From Nocardia xishanensis NBRC 101358 (GTDB lineage: Bacteria; Actinomycetota; Actinomycetes; Mycobacteriales; Mycobacteriaceae): a stretch of DNA of 64,000 bases. The stretch lies in NCBI RefSeq assembly GCF_001613365.1, contig NZ_BDCF01000014.1, forward strand, positions 1 through 64,000. The letters run 5' to 3'. A program made the position numbers and the translations under genes. Within the stretch, counting starts at the first letter, position 1. Every line of letters begins with the position of its first letter. Below the pieces are notes generated by a model that saw only the letters and a program-made list of their open reading frames with translations, had not been told where the DNA came from and ran no database searches. This document shows, in pieces, positions 8,143 through 17,490 of the stretch.

Positions 8143-9285
8143 TCAACTCACCCTGCCTGCCGGTGCGGTGAAGGTGTTGCACTGGTTCGTGCGGTTCTTG
8201 TCCACGCCCTCTTCGAACCAGTCGCCGCTGTTCTCCGATGACCCGTGATCGCGCGCGTCGGTCGGTCCGTCGCCTCGGCCGTGCGCGTCCCGCCGCGCCA
8301 CGCCGATCTGCGCGGAGGAGAGCGAACCGCCGTCCTCGGACGAGCCGAGGTACATGCCGTTGAAGCACTGCGCCTGCAACTCGATTCGCCGAGAGAGCTC
8401 CAGTCCGCGCTGGCTGCGCGCGCCCGCGTCCACCCGCTCGCTGTTGGCCTTGCGCAGGATGCCGGACATGGCCTGCACGTGGTGGCCGTACTCGTGCGCG
8501 AAGACCGAGAGGTAGACCACCCAGTTGTCCTTGAACAGGTCGGTCTGCAACTGGCTGATCGGCATGTAGATGGTCTTGTTCGCCGGGCAGTAGAACGCGG
8601 CGAAGTTGGTGGTGGTGCCGGTGCACGGGGTCGAGATGCCCGCGGTGGAGGCGCTCACGTTCAACGCGGGCGGCGTGAACGGCAGATTCGCCTTCTGCAG
8701 CACCGGTTTCCACGCCGACTCCAGGCAGCCCGCCGCGGTCTCGAAGAACTTGCGCGCGGTCTCGACCTGCGTACTCCACGGGGTGTAATCGCAGTCGGCC
8801 GGGATCAGCGTCGCGTTCGGATCGGTGAGCAGCGGGTTGTTCCCCGTCTCCGCGGCGCCCTGTGAGCCGTCGGGGGTGTAGGTGAAACTCGGCGACGGCC
8901 CGGAGGCGCGGTCGTTGCGGTCGACGCGAATCGCGGTGCGCACCAACGCGCCCGCCACCAGGAACACCACGACGAGCAGCAGCGAGACGATCTTTCCTCC
9001 GCCGCTCTTGCGCGGCGGGTGCGGCGGACGTCCTGGCGGGCCGTAAGGCATCGGGGGCGGCATCGGCGGGCGGTACCCGGGCGGTTGACCGTAGCCGGGC
9101 GGGGCCGAATAACCGGGCGGCGGAGCATATCCCGGACGCTGCGCGTACCCCGGCGGCGGACCGTAGCCGGGCGGGGGCGGGTATCCGGGCGGGGGCCCGT
9201 AACCGGGACGCGGGCCGTAGCCAGGCGGCGGAACAGGGTGTCCACCAGGTGGAACCGGTCCATAACCGTACGGTGGTTGGGTCAC
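8143..9285 (-). CDS. Membrane-anchored neutral zinc metallopeptidase (copy 1)
   Basis: The 380-residue first gene of a two-gene metallopeptidase operon. I place the start at GTG 9285, giving MTQPPYGYGPVPPGG, because a GAGGGGG ribosome-binding site lies nine bases upstream; an open frame to 9360 would invade the divergent promoter. The N-terminal 100 residues repeat PPPGYGPPPGYPPPPGYGPP, followed by one membrane helix (about 116-136) and the catalytic domain. Zinc-binding HEYGHH appears in SVFAHEYGHHVQAMSG and the distal Glu in RRIELQAQCFNGMYLG. Proline/glycine/tyrosine tails like this are common in actinobacterial membrane proteins and may mediate clustering. It is divergent from the DUF2207 gene, with only 77 bases between starts. 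Confidence 0.87.
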   Translation of the reverse strand: MTQPPYGYGPVPPGGHPVPPPGYGPRPGYGPPPGYPPPPGYGPPPGYAQRPGYAPPPGYSAPPGYGQPPGYRPPMPPPMPYGPPGRPPHPPRKSGGGKIVSLLLVVVFLVAGALVRTAIRVDRNDRASGPSPSFTYTPDGSQGAAETGNNPLLTDPNATLIPADCDYTPWSTQVETARKFFETAAGCLESAWKPVLQKANLPFTPPALNVSASTAGISTPCTGTTTNFAAFYCPANKTIYMPISQLQTDLFKDNWVVYLSVFAHEYGHHVQAMSGILRKANSERVDAGARSQRGLELSRRIELQAQCFNGMYLGSSEDGGSLSSAQIGVARRDAHGRGDGPTDARDHGSSENSGDWFEEGVDKNRTNQCNTFTAPAGRVS

Positions 9286-9362
9286 TCCCCCGTACCCCCT
9301 CGCCTCTGGTGATCGTCGACAGCCGCTGACGAAGAATAGCAACCTGTCTAGAGTAGGCACTC

Positions 9363-10988
9363 ATGCTGACATTTCGGGGGGCCGCCGCTGGCGCGCTGAT
9401 TCTCGCCGCCGCGGGATTGGTGGCCACCGCGCCGGGTGCCCAGAGCGAACCGCCGCAAGAGGGCGTAACTATCGTCGCCGATCTGAAACTCAGCCGCGAT
9501 GGCGTGCTCGAAGTCGACGAGACGGTGACCGTACCACCCGGCGGATCGTTCAAGATGTCACTGCCACTGCGCCTTCAGCTGCGCGACGACGTGCAACGGC
9601 GCTTCGAGGTCACCGATATCGACGCGCAGGGGGCGGGCACCGCGACGGTCGCCAACGATCAGTTCACCATCGACGCCAAACCCGGTGAGTCCAGCTACAA
9701 GTACTCGATCCACAACACCGTCAGCGAAGCGCCCGGCACCCAGGTATTCCACTGGCTCGGCGTGATGAACGCCGACATCGCCTCCATCAGCGCCTCGGTG
9801 ATCAGCCCGAGCTATGAAATGGCCATCGTGGACTGCAAACTCGGTCCGCCCGGCAATACCAGGCCGTGCGCCGACGTCCGTATCGAATCCGACGGCGTGC
9901 TCTGGCTGGAGCAGACCGACCTGCACAAGGGCGACGCCATCGACCTGACTTTGCAGCTGCCGCCGGGCACCGTCCCCGCCAACGCCGATATCGACGACGA
10001 GAGCGCGCCGGGACCGTTCTCGGTGACCACTCCGGTGCTGGCCGCCTTCGGTGTGCTGCTGCTCGCGCTGGCGGGCTTGGCCGTGTTCGTGCTGCGCGCG
10101 CGTCGTGAGAATGCGGCGGCGGGAACCGGTTCCGACACCGTCGACCCGCTGCTGCGCGACGGCAACCAGGTGCAGTTCACCTCGCCGGAGGGCATTCTGC
10201 CCGGTGAGGCGGGTCTGCTGCTCGACGAGCACGCGGACGCCATCGATATCGCCGCCACCGTGGTCGATCTCGCGGTGCGCCGCTACATCTGGGTGACGCC
10301 GATAAGCGACAGCGACTGGCGCATCAACCGGGTGAACGCCGCCGACGACCAGCTGCGCGACTACGAGAAGGCGGTGTACACGGCGCTGCTGCCGGAGGGC
10401 GCCGACTCGATCACCGTCGCCGAATTGCGCGCACCGGGCCGGGTGCAGGCCGAGCCGATCCGCCGGGCGATGGTCGACGACGCGGTGCGGCGCGGCGCCT
10501 TCGCCGACCGGTCCAGCATCGGACTGCCGGTCTGGGTTGGCGGCGCGCTCATCGTCGCGGGCATCGCCGCCACCGTTGGTCTGGCCGTCACCGCGGGTTC
10601 CGCGCTCGTCGGCGTCGCGATCCTGCTCGCGGGCGTCGCGACCGTGCTGATGCCCAAGTATCTCCCGTCGCGCACCCAGGCGGGCCGCAAGCTGACCTCC
10701 CAGGTGCGCGCCTTGCAGCGCGGCCTCGATGCCACTCGGCGCGAACAGATTCCGCCGACCGATCAGGAGACGGTATTCTCCCGCGCGTTGCCGTTCACCG
10801 TCATCGGCGGCCGCGCCGACAACTGGATCCGCGCGTTCCGCGACCTGAATCCGGCCGCCGACGCCCAACCGGGCCTCTACTGGTTCGGCAGCTTCGAACG
10901 CGACCAGAACCTGCACCGCTTCGCCGCCCACTTCCCGTTCTTCATCACGGCGCTCGAGGGATTGTTCACCGGATCGTCGGCCCGCTGA
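9363..10988 (+). CDS. DUF2207 domain membrane protein
   Basis: A 541-residue membrane protein of the DUF2207 (predicted membrane protein) family, function unknown. A signal peptide (residues 1-28, GLVATAPGAQS) leads into an extracytoplasmic beta-rich domain with alternating Val/Asp strands. A membrane helix near 223-243 and a hydrophobic pair near 375-420 follow, and the remaining C-terminus is cytosolic. This matches the family layout. A TAGAGT box eight bases before the ATG suggests a nearly leaderless transcript. The divergent partners are two secreted-side metallopeptidases, so envelope maintenance is a plausible shared role, but that is inference. Confidence 0.82.
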   Translation: MLTFRGAAAGALILAAAGLVATAPGAQSEPPQEGVTIVADLKLSRDGVLEVDETVTVPPGGSFKMSLPLRLQLRDDVQRRFEVTDIDAQGAGTATVANDQFTIDAKPGESSYKYSIHNTVSEAPGTQVFHWLGVMNADIASISASVISPSYEMAIVDCKLGPPGNTRPCADVRIESDGVLWLEQTDLHKGDAIDLTLQLPPGTVPANADIDDESAPGPFSVTTPVLAAFGVLLLALAGLAVFVLRARRENAAAGTGSDTVDPLLRDGNQVQFTSPEGILPGEAGLLLDEHADAIDIAATVVDLAVRRYIWVTPISDSDWRINRVNAADDQLRDYEKAVYTALLPEGADSITVAELRAPGRVQAEPIRRAMVDDAVRRGAFADRSSIGLPVWVGGALIVAGIAATVGLAVTAGSALVGVAILLAGVATVLMPKYLPSRTQAGRKLTSQVRALQRGLDATRREQIPPTDQETVFSRALPFTVIGGRADNWIRAFRDLNPAADAQPGLYWFGSFERDQNLHRFAAHFPFFITALEGLFTGSSAR

Positions 10989-10998
10989 CCATATATAT

Positions 10999-11039
10999 GC
11001 CGAAAGGCCGGGTTCTCCAGGAAAACCCGGCCTTTCGGC
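10999..11039. terminator. Strong bidirectional terminator
   Basis: A perfect 16-base stem (10999-11014 with 11024-11039) with a nine-base loop, followed by GTTTT. It separates the convergent DUF2207 and ROK genes and can serve both. Confidence 0.88.
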
Positions 11040-11055
11040 GTTTTCGGCTTCGGTG

Positions 11056-12324
11056 TCAGTCGGCGAACGCGGTGCGTCGCATGGCGGCGAGCGGATCAGC
11101 GTAGAGCGCGCTGAGCGAGGTCACCACGGCGGCGAATTCCTGGACCTTGCCGCCGAATCCGCTGATGCGAATGTCGGTGGGCGGGAGGGTGGAACTCTGC
11201 CGGAAGGCCTCGGCGACGTGGGCGATGCCCGGCCGGTAGCCGGTGAACGCCTGCCCGCCGAGGATGACGCGATCCGGGTTGAGCATGTCGCGCACCAGCG
11301 CGACAGTGCTGCCGAGCATGGCCGCCCGCTCCGCGAGCAGTTCGCGCGCCGGGGCCGAACCGGACGCGGCCGCCCGGTACAGATCCGCGATGGTGGAACC
11401 CGCGGTCCCGTTGTACGCCGGGATGATTCCGCGCCCGACCGCCCGCGCGTGCAGCGCCCGGTCACCCACGGTGACCTCCAAGCAACCCCGCCTGCCGCAG
11501 GTGCACTCGACGTCGGAGCCGGTGGGCAGATGCGCGATCGAACCGGGGCCGTTGCTCGGGGTGTGCACCCGGCCGTCGAGAGTGACTGCGATGCCAGCGG
11601 TTTCGCGAACATAGAAGTACAGGCTGCTGCCGCGCTGCTGTCCCTCGGGCGGTTCCGGGGTCGGCAGCAGCAGTTCGGAGCCTGCCATCGCCTCGACGTG
11701 CGGCGCCACCGAGACCGGCAGCTCGAGCACTTCGCCGAGCACGGCGCCGATCTGAGCGCCCTTCCATTCCAGTTTCGGGTGATCGACCACGCCGGTCAGC
11801 GGGTCGACGCGACCACCGATAGCGACGCCTGCCCACAGCGGTTTTCGCCGATGCCAGCGCTGGAGGAAGGCTTTCGCGCTGCGCGCCACCGTTGTGGTCG
11901 CGAATTCCTGGCCCGTCTGCGGGGTGGCGATCGCCAGCCCACCGAGAATCCGTCCGCGCAGGTCGGCGACCACGATCTTGGTCGCGGCGGCGCCGATATG
12001 AATGCCGAGGGTCAGGTAGGTGTCGTAGTCGACCTCGAAAGGCACCCGGGGGCGGCCCACCGCGCCCGACGTGGTCAGGTCCGGCCTCTCACGCAACAGA
12101 CCGGCGTTGAGCAGGGAAGACACCTGACGGTTGACCGTCGCGATGCTCGAACCCGTTGCGCGCGCGGCGTTGTCACGGGAAATCGGTCCGCCGGTCGCGG
12201 CGCGTAGCACCGCGGCCGCGGGATTGTCGGAGATGCGGAGTTCCGGCGCCACGACGGGACGCTGGACGCGGACACGACCGGTAGCAACCCGCGAAGCGGG
12301 TCGTTCCAGGGTAGGGATCGACAT
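11056..12324 (-). CDS. ROK family transcriptional regulator
   Basis: A 422-residue regulator combining an N-terminal winged helix-turn-helix (ISRDNAARATGSSIATVNRQ, about 48-67) with a ROK sugar-kinase-like domain. The ROK zinc motif is present as CTCGRRGCLE near residue 275, and the sugar-phosphate region reads VDHPKLEWKGA. Proteins of this type (NagC/Mlc; Rv0485 in M. tuberculosis) repress sugar-utilisation or cell-envelope genes. The ATG at 12324 has AAGGA eight bases upstream. Directly upstream lie a 17-base perfect hairpin and a 35-codon frame ending in cysteine codons (listed separately), suggesting attenuation. No sugar gene is adjacent, so the regulon is unknown. Confidence 0.9.
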   Translation of the reverse strand: MSIPTLERPASRVATGRVRVQRPVVAPELRISDNPAAAVLRAATGGPISRDNAARATGSSIATVNRQVSSLLNAGLLRERPDLTTSGAVGRPRVPFEVDYDTYLTLGIHIGAAATKIVVADLRGRILGGLAIATPQTGQEFATTTVARSAKAFLQRWHRRKPLWAGVAIGGRVDPLTGVVDHPKLEWKGAQIGAVLGEVLELPVSVAPHVEAMAGSELLLPTPEPPEGQQRGSSLYFYVRETAGIAVTLDGRVHTPSNGPGSIAHLPTGSDVECTCGRRGCLEVTVGDRALHARAVGRGIIPAYNGTAGSTIADLYRAAASGSAPARELLAERAAMLGSTVALVRDMLNPDRVILGGQAFTGYRPGIAHVAEAFRQSSTLPPTDIRISGFGGKVQEFAAVVTSLSALYADPLAAMRRTAFAD

Positions 12325-12343
12325 ATGAAGAGTCCTTGCTGAA

Positions 12344-12360
12344 GTCCCGTCGAACGGGAC
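12344..12360. promoter_or_regulatory. Hairpin/operator directly before the ROK gene
   Basis: GTCCCGT-CGA-ACGGGAC is a perfect 7-3-7 inverted repeat, 20 bases before the ROK start codon and just ahead of its ribosome-binding site. It could be an autoregulatory operator or the downstream hairpin of an attenuator controlled by the leader peptide at 12407-12514. Confidence 0.55.
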
Positions 12361-12406
12361 GTGCCTACACGAGCGGCGACTGAGCAGCGAGCGCCGAAAG
12401 GGTGGC

Positions 12407-12514
12407 TCAGCTGCAACGACGGGAGCGACACAGCTCCCGCGTCAGCGGCAGCCGCAGGCCGAGCGCGGCGGTCACGTAGGTGACCCGCAAGGCGGAGAGG
12501 CTGCTGGAGGACAT
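12407..12514 (-). CDS. Putative leaderless cysteine-codon leader peptide
   Basis: A 35-residue open frame starting MSSSSLSALRVTYVTAALGL and ending RELCRSRRCS. The ATG at 12514 lies exactly seven bases after a TACCTT -10 box, with no ribosome-binding site, as in leaderless mycobacterial transcripts. Both cysteine codons are in the last seven residues, the arrangement described for cysteine-responsive leader peptides in actinobacteria. The codons for ELCRS are inside an 18-base hairpin (12421-12438, GGGAGC stem), so ribosome stalling there would change RNA folding. The ROK gene starts 82 bases after the stop. The ORF and box are seen; the attenuation mechanism is inferred. Confidence 0.55.
   Translation of the reverse strand: MSSSSLSALRVTYVTAALGLRLPLTRELCRSRRCS
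12421..12438. promoter_or_regulatory. Hairpin overlapping leader-peptide cysteine codon
   Basis: GGGAGC-GACACA-GCTCCC forms a six-pair hairpin on either strand. On the minus strand it covers the codons around the first cysteine of the putative leader peptide, the position expected for a translation-sensitive attenuator stem. Confidence 0.5.
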
Positions 12515-12615
12515 GAAGAAAAAGGTAACACCGAATTCACCGGCGCACCAAGCTTCCGCGAATCCCGGTGCTCGAAGACACAGCGTTTCGCCTGGTCGGA
12601 GGCGGACACGACGAA

Positions 12616-12647
12616 GCCCCGCCCAAGCGAGAGGCATTGGGCGGGGC
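12616..12647. terminator. Terminator after the glycine-zipper protein
   Basis: An 11-base perfect stem (GCCCCGCCCAA at 12616-12626 with 12637-12647) and ten-base loop, about 40 bases beyond the stop of the minus-strand gene ending at 12687. The T-tract is poor (TTCGTCG). The rest of the gap from 12515 to 12686 shows nothing else I can support. Confidence 0.6.
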
Positions 12648-12686
12648 CGATTTCCACGGCGGTGACGACCGAGGAAGCGAGACGGA

Positions 12687-13403
12687 CTACTTCGCCGGGG
12701 CAGGCGCGTTGAACGGCGCGTTGACCGTCGAGAAGTACTGGATGAGCGCGCCGATGGCGACGGGCGCCGTCACGAAGATCTGGCCCGCGATGGTGCCGAG
12801 CGCGCCGACCGCGGCCGCACCGGCGATGCAACCGACGGCCGCCGCGGGCAAGAAGGGTCCGAACAGTCCGACGATGGTGCCGCCGACCGCCGCGCCGCCG
12901 AGGATGCCGCCGACAACGCAACCGACCGCTGCGCCGCCGAGGCCGCCGACCAGCGTGCCGATCGTGGCGCCCATGCTGATGGTGCTGGTCAACCGGGTCC
13001 AGGCCGCGACCTCACGGTCGTATTCGTTCTTCCACGGCGCCTTGTCCTCGAACGGCAGCGCGACCGGCTTGTAGGTCGCGTGGTCGAGATCGAGCTGCGG
13101 CGTCAGTGTCGCGGTGCGACCCGAGATCTGCGCCGCGATCGGGAACTCGAACTCGTCGAGCCGGAACTTCAGCGGCGTGCCCGCGACCACGGTGCCGTCC
13201 GCGGCCTTGATCTTCAGCGCGCCGTCCTCGGTGACGAGCGAGCCCGCGTCGGTGCTGATGATCGCGGTGGTCTCGGTCTGGGTGGCGGTGAAGTCGATGA
13301 CGTCCCCGGCGGGGGTCTCCGGACCGGCCACCGCGGTTCCCGCGGTCACGCCGGTCGCCATGGTCACGAGTGCCGCGACCACGGCGAGCTTCCTGATTCT
13401 CAT
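12687..13403 (-). CDS. Secreted protein with C-terminal glycine-zipper hydrophobic region
   Basis: A 238-residue exported protein. The signal peptide is residues 1-26, ending GTAVAG. A beta-rich domain (about 30-125) precedes a long Gly/Ala-rich hydrophobic stretch (145-215) with repeated GxxxG spacing such as GGLGGAAVGCVVGGILGGAA. That pattern resembles glycine-zipper segments that insert into or pack against membranes. Two or three cysteines lie inside it. Proteins of this layout are frequent in Nocardia and Rhodococcus and have no known function. It is followed by its own terminator. No neighbour suggests a pathway. Confidence 0.75.
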   Translation of the reverse strand: MRIRKLAVVAALVTMATGVTAGTAVAGPETPAGDVIDFTATQTETTAIISTDAGSLVTEDGALKIKAADGTVVAGTPLKFRLDEFEFPIAAQISGRTATLTPQLDLDHATYKPVALPFEDKAPWKNEYDREVAAWTRLTSTISMGATIGTLVGGLGGAAVGCVVGGILGGAAVGGTIVGLFGPFLPAAAVGCIAGAAAVGALGTIAGQIFVTAPVAIGALIQYFSTVNAPFNAPAPAK

Positions 13404-13518
13404 ATACTGCTGTCCCTCATCCGATGGAGCGTGTTCGAGGGAAAAGCATCGAGCACCGGCCGGGTTCGTACGAGAGAAAAAAGCAGCGAGATTCGAATGG
13501 GCAATCGCGGAGCGAATG

Positions 13519-14103
13519 CTATTTCGCCGCGGCGGCCTTCGCCTCCGCCTTTACCCGCTTCTTGAACGCACGCACCTCCAGCAGGGACTGAGCGTCGGTG
13601 ATGTCGGCGGCCGAGCGCCGCGAGTCCTTCTCCGAGTAAGCGCCCGCCGCCTTTTCCCAGCCTTTCGGGCGCACCCCGAGTTGCTTGCCGAGCAAGGCGA
13701 GAAAAATACGCGCCTTCTGGTCGCCGTAGCCCGGCAACGCCTTCAGCCTGCGCAGCACTTCCTTGCCGTCCGGATCGCCGTTCGTCCATATCGCCGCAGT
13801 GTCGCCGTCGTAGTGTTCGATGACGTAGCGCGCCAATTCCTGGGTGCGCCGCGCCATGGACCGCCCGTAGCGGTGGATGGCGGGCGGCGTCGCGGCGAGT
13901 TCCTCGAACGCCTCCGGATCGGCTTCGGCGATCTTGGTGATGTCGAACCCGTCCATCCGGTCGGCGATCTTCTTCGGGCCGCGGAAAGCGTGTTCGAGCG
14001 GGAACTGCTGATCGAGGAGCATGCCCGTCAACAGAGCGAACGGGTCCTCCGACAGGAGCTTGTCGGCCTCCGGTTCCTGCGCGAGACACAGTGTGACGGT
14101 CAC
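13519..14103 (-). CDS. HhH-GPD-type base-excision DNA repair protein
   Basis: A 194-residue member of the HhH-GPD superfamily, which removes damaged bases. The helix-hairpin-helix appears as LKALPGYGDQKARIFLALLGK (about residues 125-145), with the aspartate expected afterwards in the family being less obvious. The N-terminal helices include LLTGMLLDQQFPLEHAFRGP, the usual substrate-pocket start of this small actinobacterial subfamily. It ends in a Lys/Ala tail. At about 190 residues it is shorter than Nth or MutY and lacks the iron-sulphur cysteines. It is divergent from the methyltransferase at 14199. Confidence 0.85.
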   Translation of the reverse strand: MTVTLCLAQEPEADKLLSEDPFALLTGMLLDQQFPLEHAFRGPKKIADRMDGFDITKIAEADPEAFEELAATPPAIHRYGRSMARRTQELARYVIEHYDGDTAAIWTNGDPDGKEVLRRLKALPGYGDQKARIFLALLGKQLGVRPKGWEKAAGAYSEKDSRRSAADITDAQSLLEVRAFKKRVKAEAKAAAAK

Positions 14104-14198
14104 CGTCGTTCCTTTCGGTTTGTCGGCGCGTTCGTCCGTCGATCATCTCACCCGCGTCCAGCTGTGCGGCACGCCACAGCCGCGCGTAGGCTCTGGCC

Positions 14199-15047
14199 AT
14201 GCCTCAGACGACGGCAATACCTAGGGACGGACAAGCGCCCATGGACACTTATTCATTGCGTCCGGATCGCTTCGACAGGGCGGGCCGAGATCAACTGGTC
14301 GACGTGCGCGACCTGCAGGCCGCCCTACCTGGCATCCGGCGCCTGCGCACCTGGGCGCACGAGGCGCTCGCGCTGCAACCCGGCGAACACGCCGTCGACG
14401 TCGGCTCCGGCACCGGTTCGGAGGTCTTCGCCTTCGCCGACGCGGTCGGCCCGACCGGCGAGGCGATCGGCGTCGAGCCCGACCCGAATCTGCTCGCCTC
14501 CGCGCAGCGCCGCGCGTCCCAGCTCGGCTCGCACGCGAAGTTCCACTCCGGTGACGCCTACGGCATCCCGTTCGGCGCCGACTGCTTCGACGCGGTGCTC
14601 TGCGAGCGCGTCTTCCAGCACCTCACGGCGCCCGCCCGCGCGGCGAACGAGATCGCCAGGGTGCTGCGCCCCGGCGGCCGCGCCGTGGTGGTCGACGTCG
14701 ACTGGGACACCGCGATCGTGCACCCCGGCGACCGGCAGGTGGTCCGCCAAGTGCTGGACACGCTGGTCTCTGCCACCACCAACCCGCTGTCCGGCCGCAG
14801 GCTGCCCGGCCTGCTCACCCAGGCGGGCCTGGTGATCGACGACGTCGGCTCGCACGCGCTCGTACAGGATCGCAGCGTCGGCCCCGGCTCGCTGGTCACC
14901 CGCATCTCGGCCATGGCGGTGGCGCGCGGTGCCATCACCGAGGCACAGCGCGACCGGTTGCTCGCCGACCTGGAGCGCGGCGCCGACACCGGCGACATCC
15001 ATCTGTCGGTGACGATGTTCGCGGTGCTGGCGCACAAGCCGCGCTGA
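14199..15047 (+). CDS. SAM-dependent class I methyltransferase
   Basis: A 282-residue methyltransferase of the UbiE/SmtA type. Motif I is HAVDVGSGTGSEVF (about 65-78), the acidic end of strand 2 is IGVEPDPN, motif II/III is FDAVLCERVFQHL and the post-motif LRPGGRAVVVDVDWD is clear. The substrate is unknown. The ATG at 14199 lies six bases after a TAGGCT box, so the mRNA may be leaderless; an in-frame ATG at 14241 is a weaker alternative. A strong terminator follows at 15066. No operon partner is visible. Confidence 0.88.
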   Translation: MPQTTAIPRDGQAPMDTYSLRPDRFDRAGRDQLVDVRDLQAALPGIRRLRTWAHEALALQPGEHAVDVGSGTGSEVFAFADAVGPTGEAIGVEPDPNLLASAQRRASQLGSHAKFHSGDAYGIPFGADCFDAVLCERVFQHLTAPARAANEIARVLRPGGRAVVVDVDWDTAIVHPGDRQVVRQVLDTLVSATTNPLSGRRLPGLLTQAGLVIDDVGSHALVQDRSVGPGSLVTRISAMAVARGAITEAQRDRLLADLERGADTGDIHLSVTMFAVLAHKPR

Positions 15048-15065
15048 GCCGAAGCTCCTCGGGCA

Positions 15066-15113
15066 AACGACGGCCCTCCGCACCGGTGTGCGGAGGGCCG
15101 TCGTTCGTTTTTC
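15066..15113. terminator. Strong terminator after methyltransferase
   Basis: A perfect 18-base stem (15066-15083 with 15088-15105), four-base loop CGGT and a T-run at 15108-15112. It also lies beyond the stop of the convergent aminotransferase gene. Confidence 0.9.
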
Positions 15114-15138
15114 TGCGCCCGTTACTTGTCGAGGCCGG

Positions 15139-16506
<1,368 letters not shown>

Positions 16507-16657
16507 TTACCCGTGTGTTGCCCGGAATTGGAGGCGTACCTTTGCCTACGCTCGCGCTCCGCGCGGTCCGCTGACGGACTTCTCCGGCTGCGCCGTTCCC
16601 GGGATACCAGTGGACCGACGGCGAGTGCCCGAACTTCGGCCCGGGGCCGGAAATATA

Positions 16658-16745
16658 GGGGACCCCGCGCACCCGGCAGAGCCCGTTGACCCTTGCTGCC
16701 TTCCGGCCCTGGGGGAGTTCACAGGATGCGCGCCGCGCGGGATCC
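16658..16745 (-). ncRNA. ffs: Signal recognition particle RNA, bacterial small type
   Basis: The minus strand contains GGCCGGAAGGCAGCAAGG, the conserved apical loop and symmetric-loop region that binds Ffh. The ends pair over eleven bases: GGATCCCGCGC at the 5' end with GCGCGGGGTCC at the 3' end, including one G-U pair. The length of about 88 nt is right for 4.5S RNA. It directs ribosomes making membrane proteins to the translocon. It lies between the aminotransferase and tRNA-Ser(GGA). Confidence 0.95.
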
Positions 16746-16898
16746 GTCGGCCAGTGTAGCGGGTGATCCCCGCTCCGTCCGAATTGGGCCGTTCCGACCC
16801 GTGCGGTCCCGCCCGCAAACCAGGCTCGACCAGCGCAAACCATCGATTCACCGGGGCAATTTGGCGTCCGACCGGGGGCAACCGGTATGCTGCTCCAC

Positions 16899-16986
16899 GG
16901 AGGATTCGCCTAGTGGCCTATGGCGCTCGCCTGGAACGCGGGTTGGGTTAACGCCCTCAGGGGTTCAAATCCCCTATCCTCCGCCA
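16899..16986 (+). tRNA. tRNA-Ser (anticodon GGA)
   Basis: A class II tRNA with acceptor stem GGAGGAT/ATCCTCC, discriminator G and an encoded CCA at 16984-16986. The anticodon loop CTGGAAC gives anticodon GGA (codons UCC/UCU). The long variable arm and the T-loop GGTTCAAATCC are as expected. Confidence 0.95.
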
Positions 16987-17490
16987 CGACGGCCCAGGTC
17001 GAAGACGGTTCATCCGTTGCCGACCTGGGCCGTTCTTCGTTTGCCGGTTGGCCGAACCCCGGGATGCTCCGCCGGGAAACTGCGCGCCAGCGGCACCGCG
17101 CATGGGGCCGGCGGTTTCGTGTCGATAGGGAGATCGATGCGTCCACGTTCTCACGCGTCCGGTTCACCCGGCGTGAGGACGTGATCGCGTTCGCGGGTCG
17201 GCGGTCACCGTCGACCGATCGCACGCGGTAGCCGGGCTTCGCGCCGACACCGGAGCCGATACAAGACCGCGCGGGCGGATCGGTACCGAATCTCGTCCGA
17301 TCCGCCCGCGCGGTAGGTTTTCAGTTGTCCGCTCTGCGGGTAGTTATCGCCTTGCGCCGCAGACTATTTCACTTACAACCGGCTGTGCGCTATCGAACCG
17401 GGCTTGCGCCGCACCGGCTTCCGCGAGCGGCAGCGGCAGAACCCCGAATCCACGGGAGGAGTCCGTCGCCGAGTTCCTCCCGCGCGGGTA
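16987..17490. other. Gene-free stretch with two hairpins
   Basis: After the tRNA, a 13-base perfect stem (16989-17001 with 17021-17033, followed by TCTTCGTTT) is the tRNA terminator. A second perfect 17-base stem (17267-17283 with 17297-17313, then TAGGTTTT) may terminate transcription from either side. Open frames overlapping the tRNA or lying between the hairpins show no ribosome-binding site or recognisable protein, so I annotate no gene here. Confidence 0.7.

Noticed and set aside
16910..17231. Open frames on both strands over tRNA-Ser(GGA)
   Set aside because: They run through the tRNA itself and its terminator and have no ribosome-binding site or protein-like composition.
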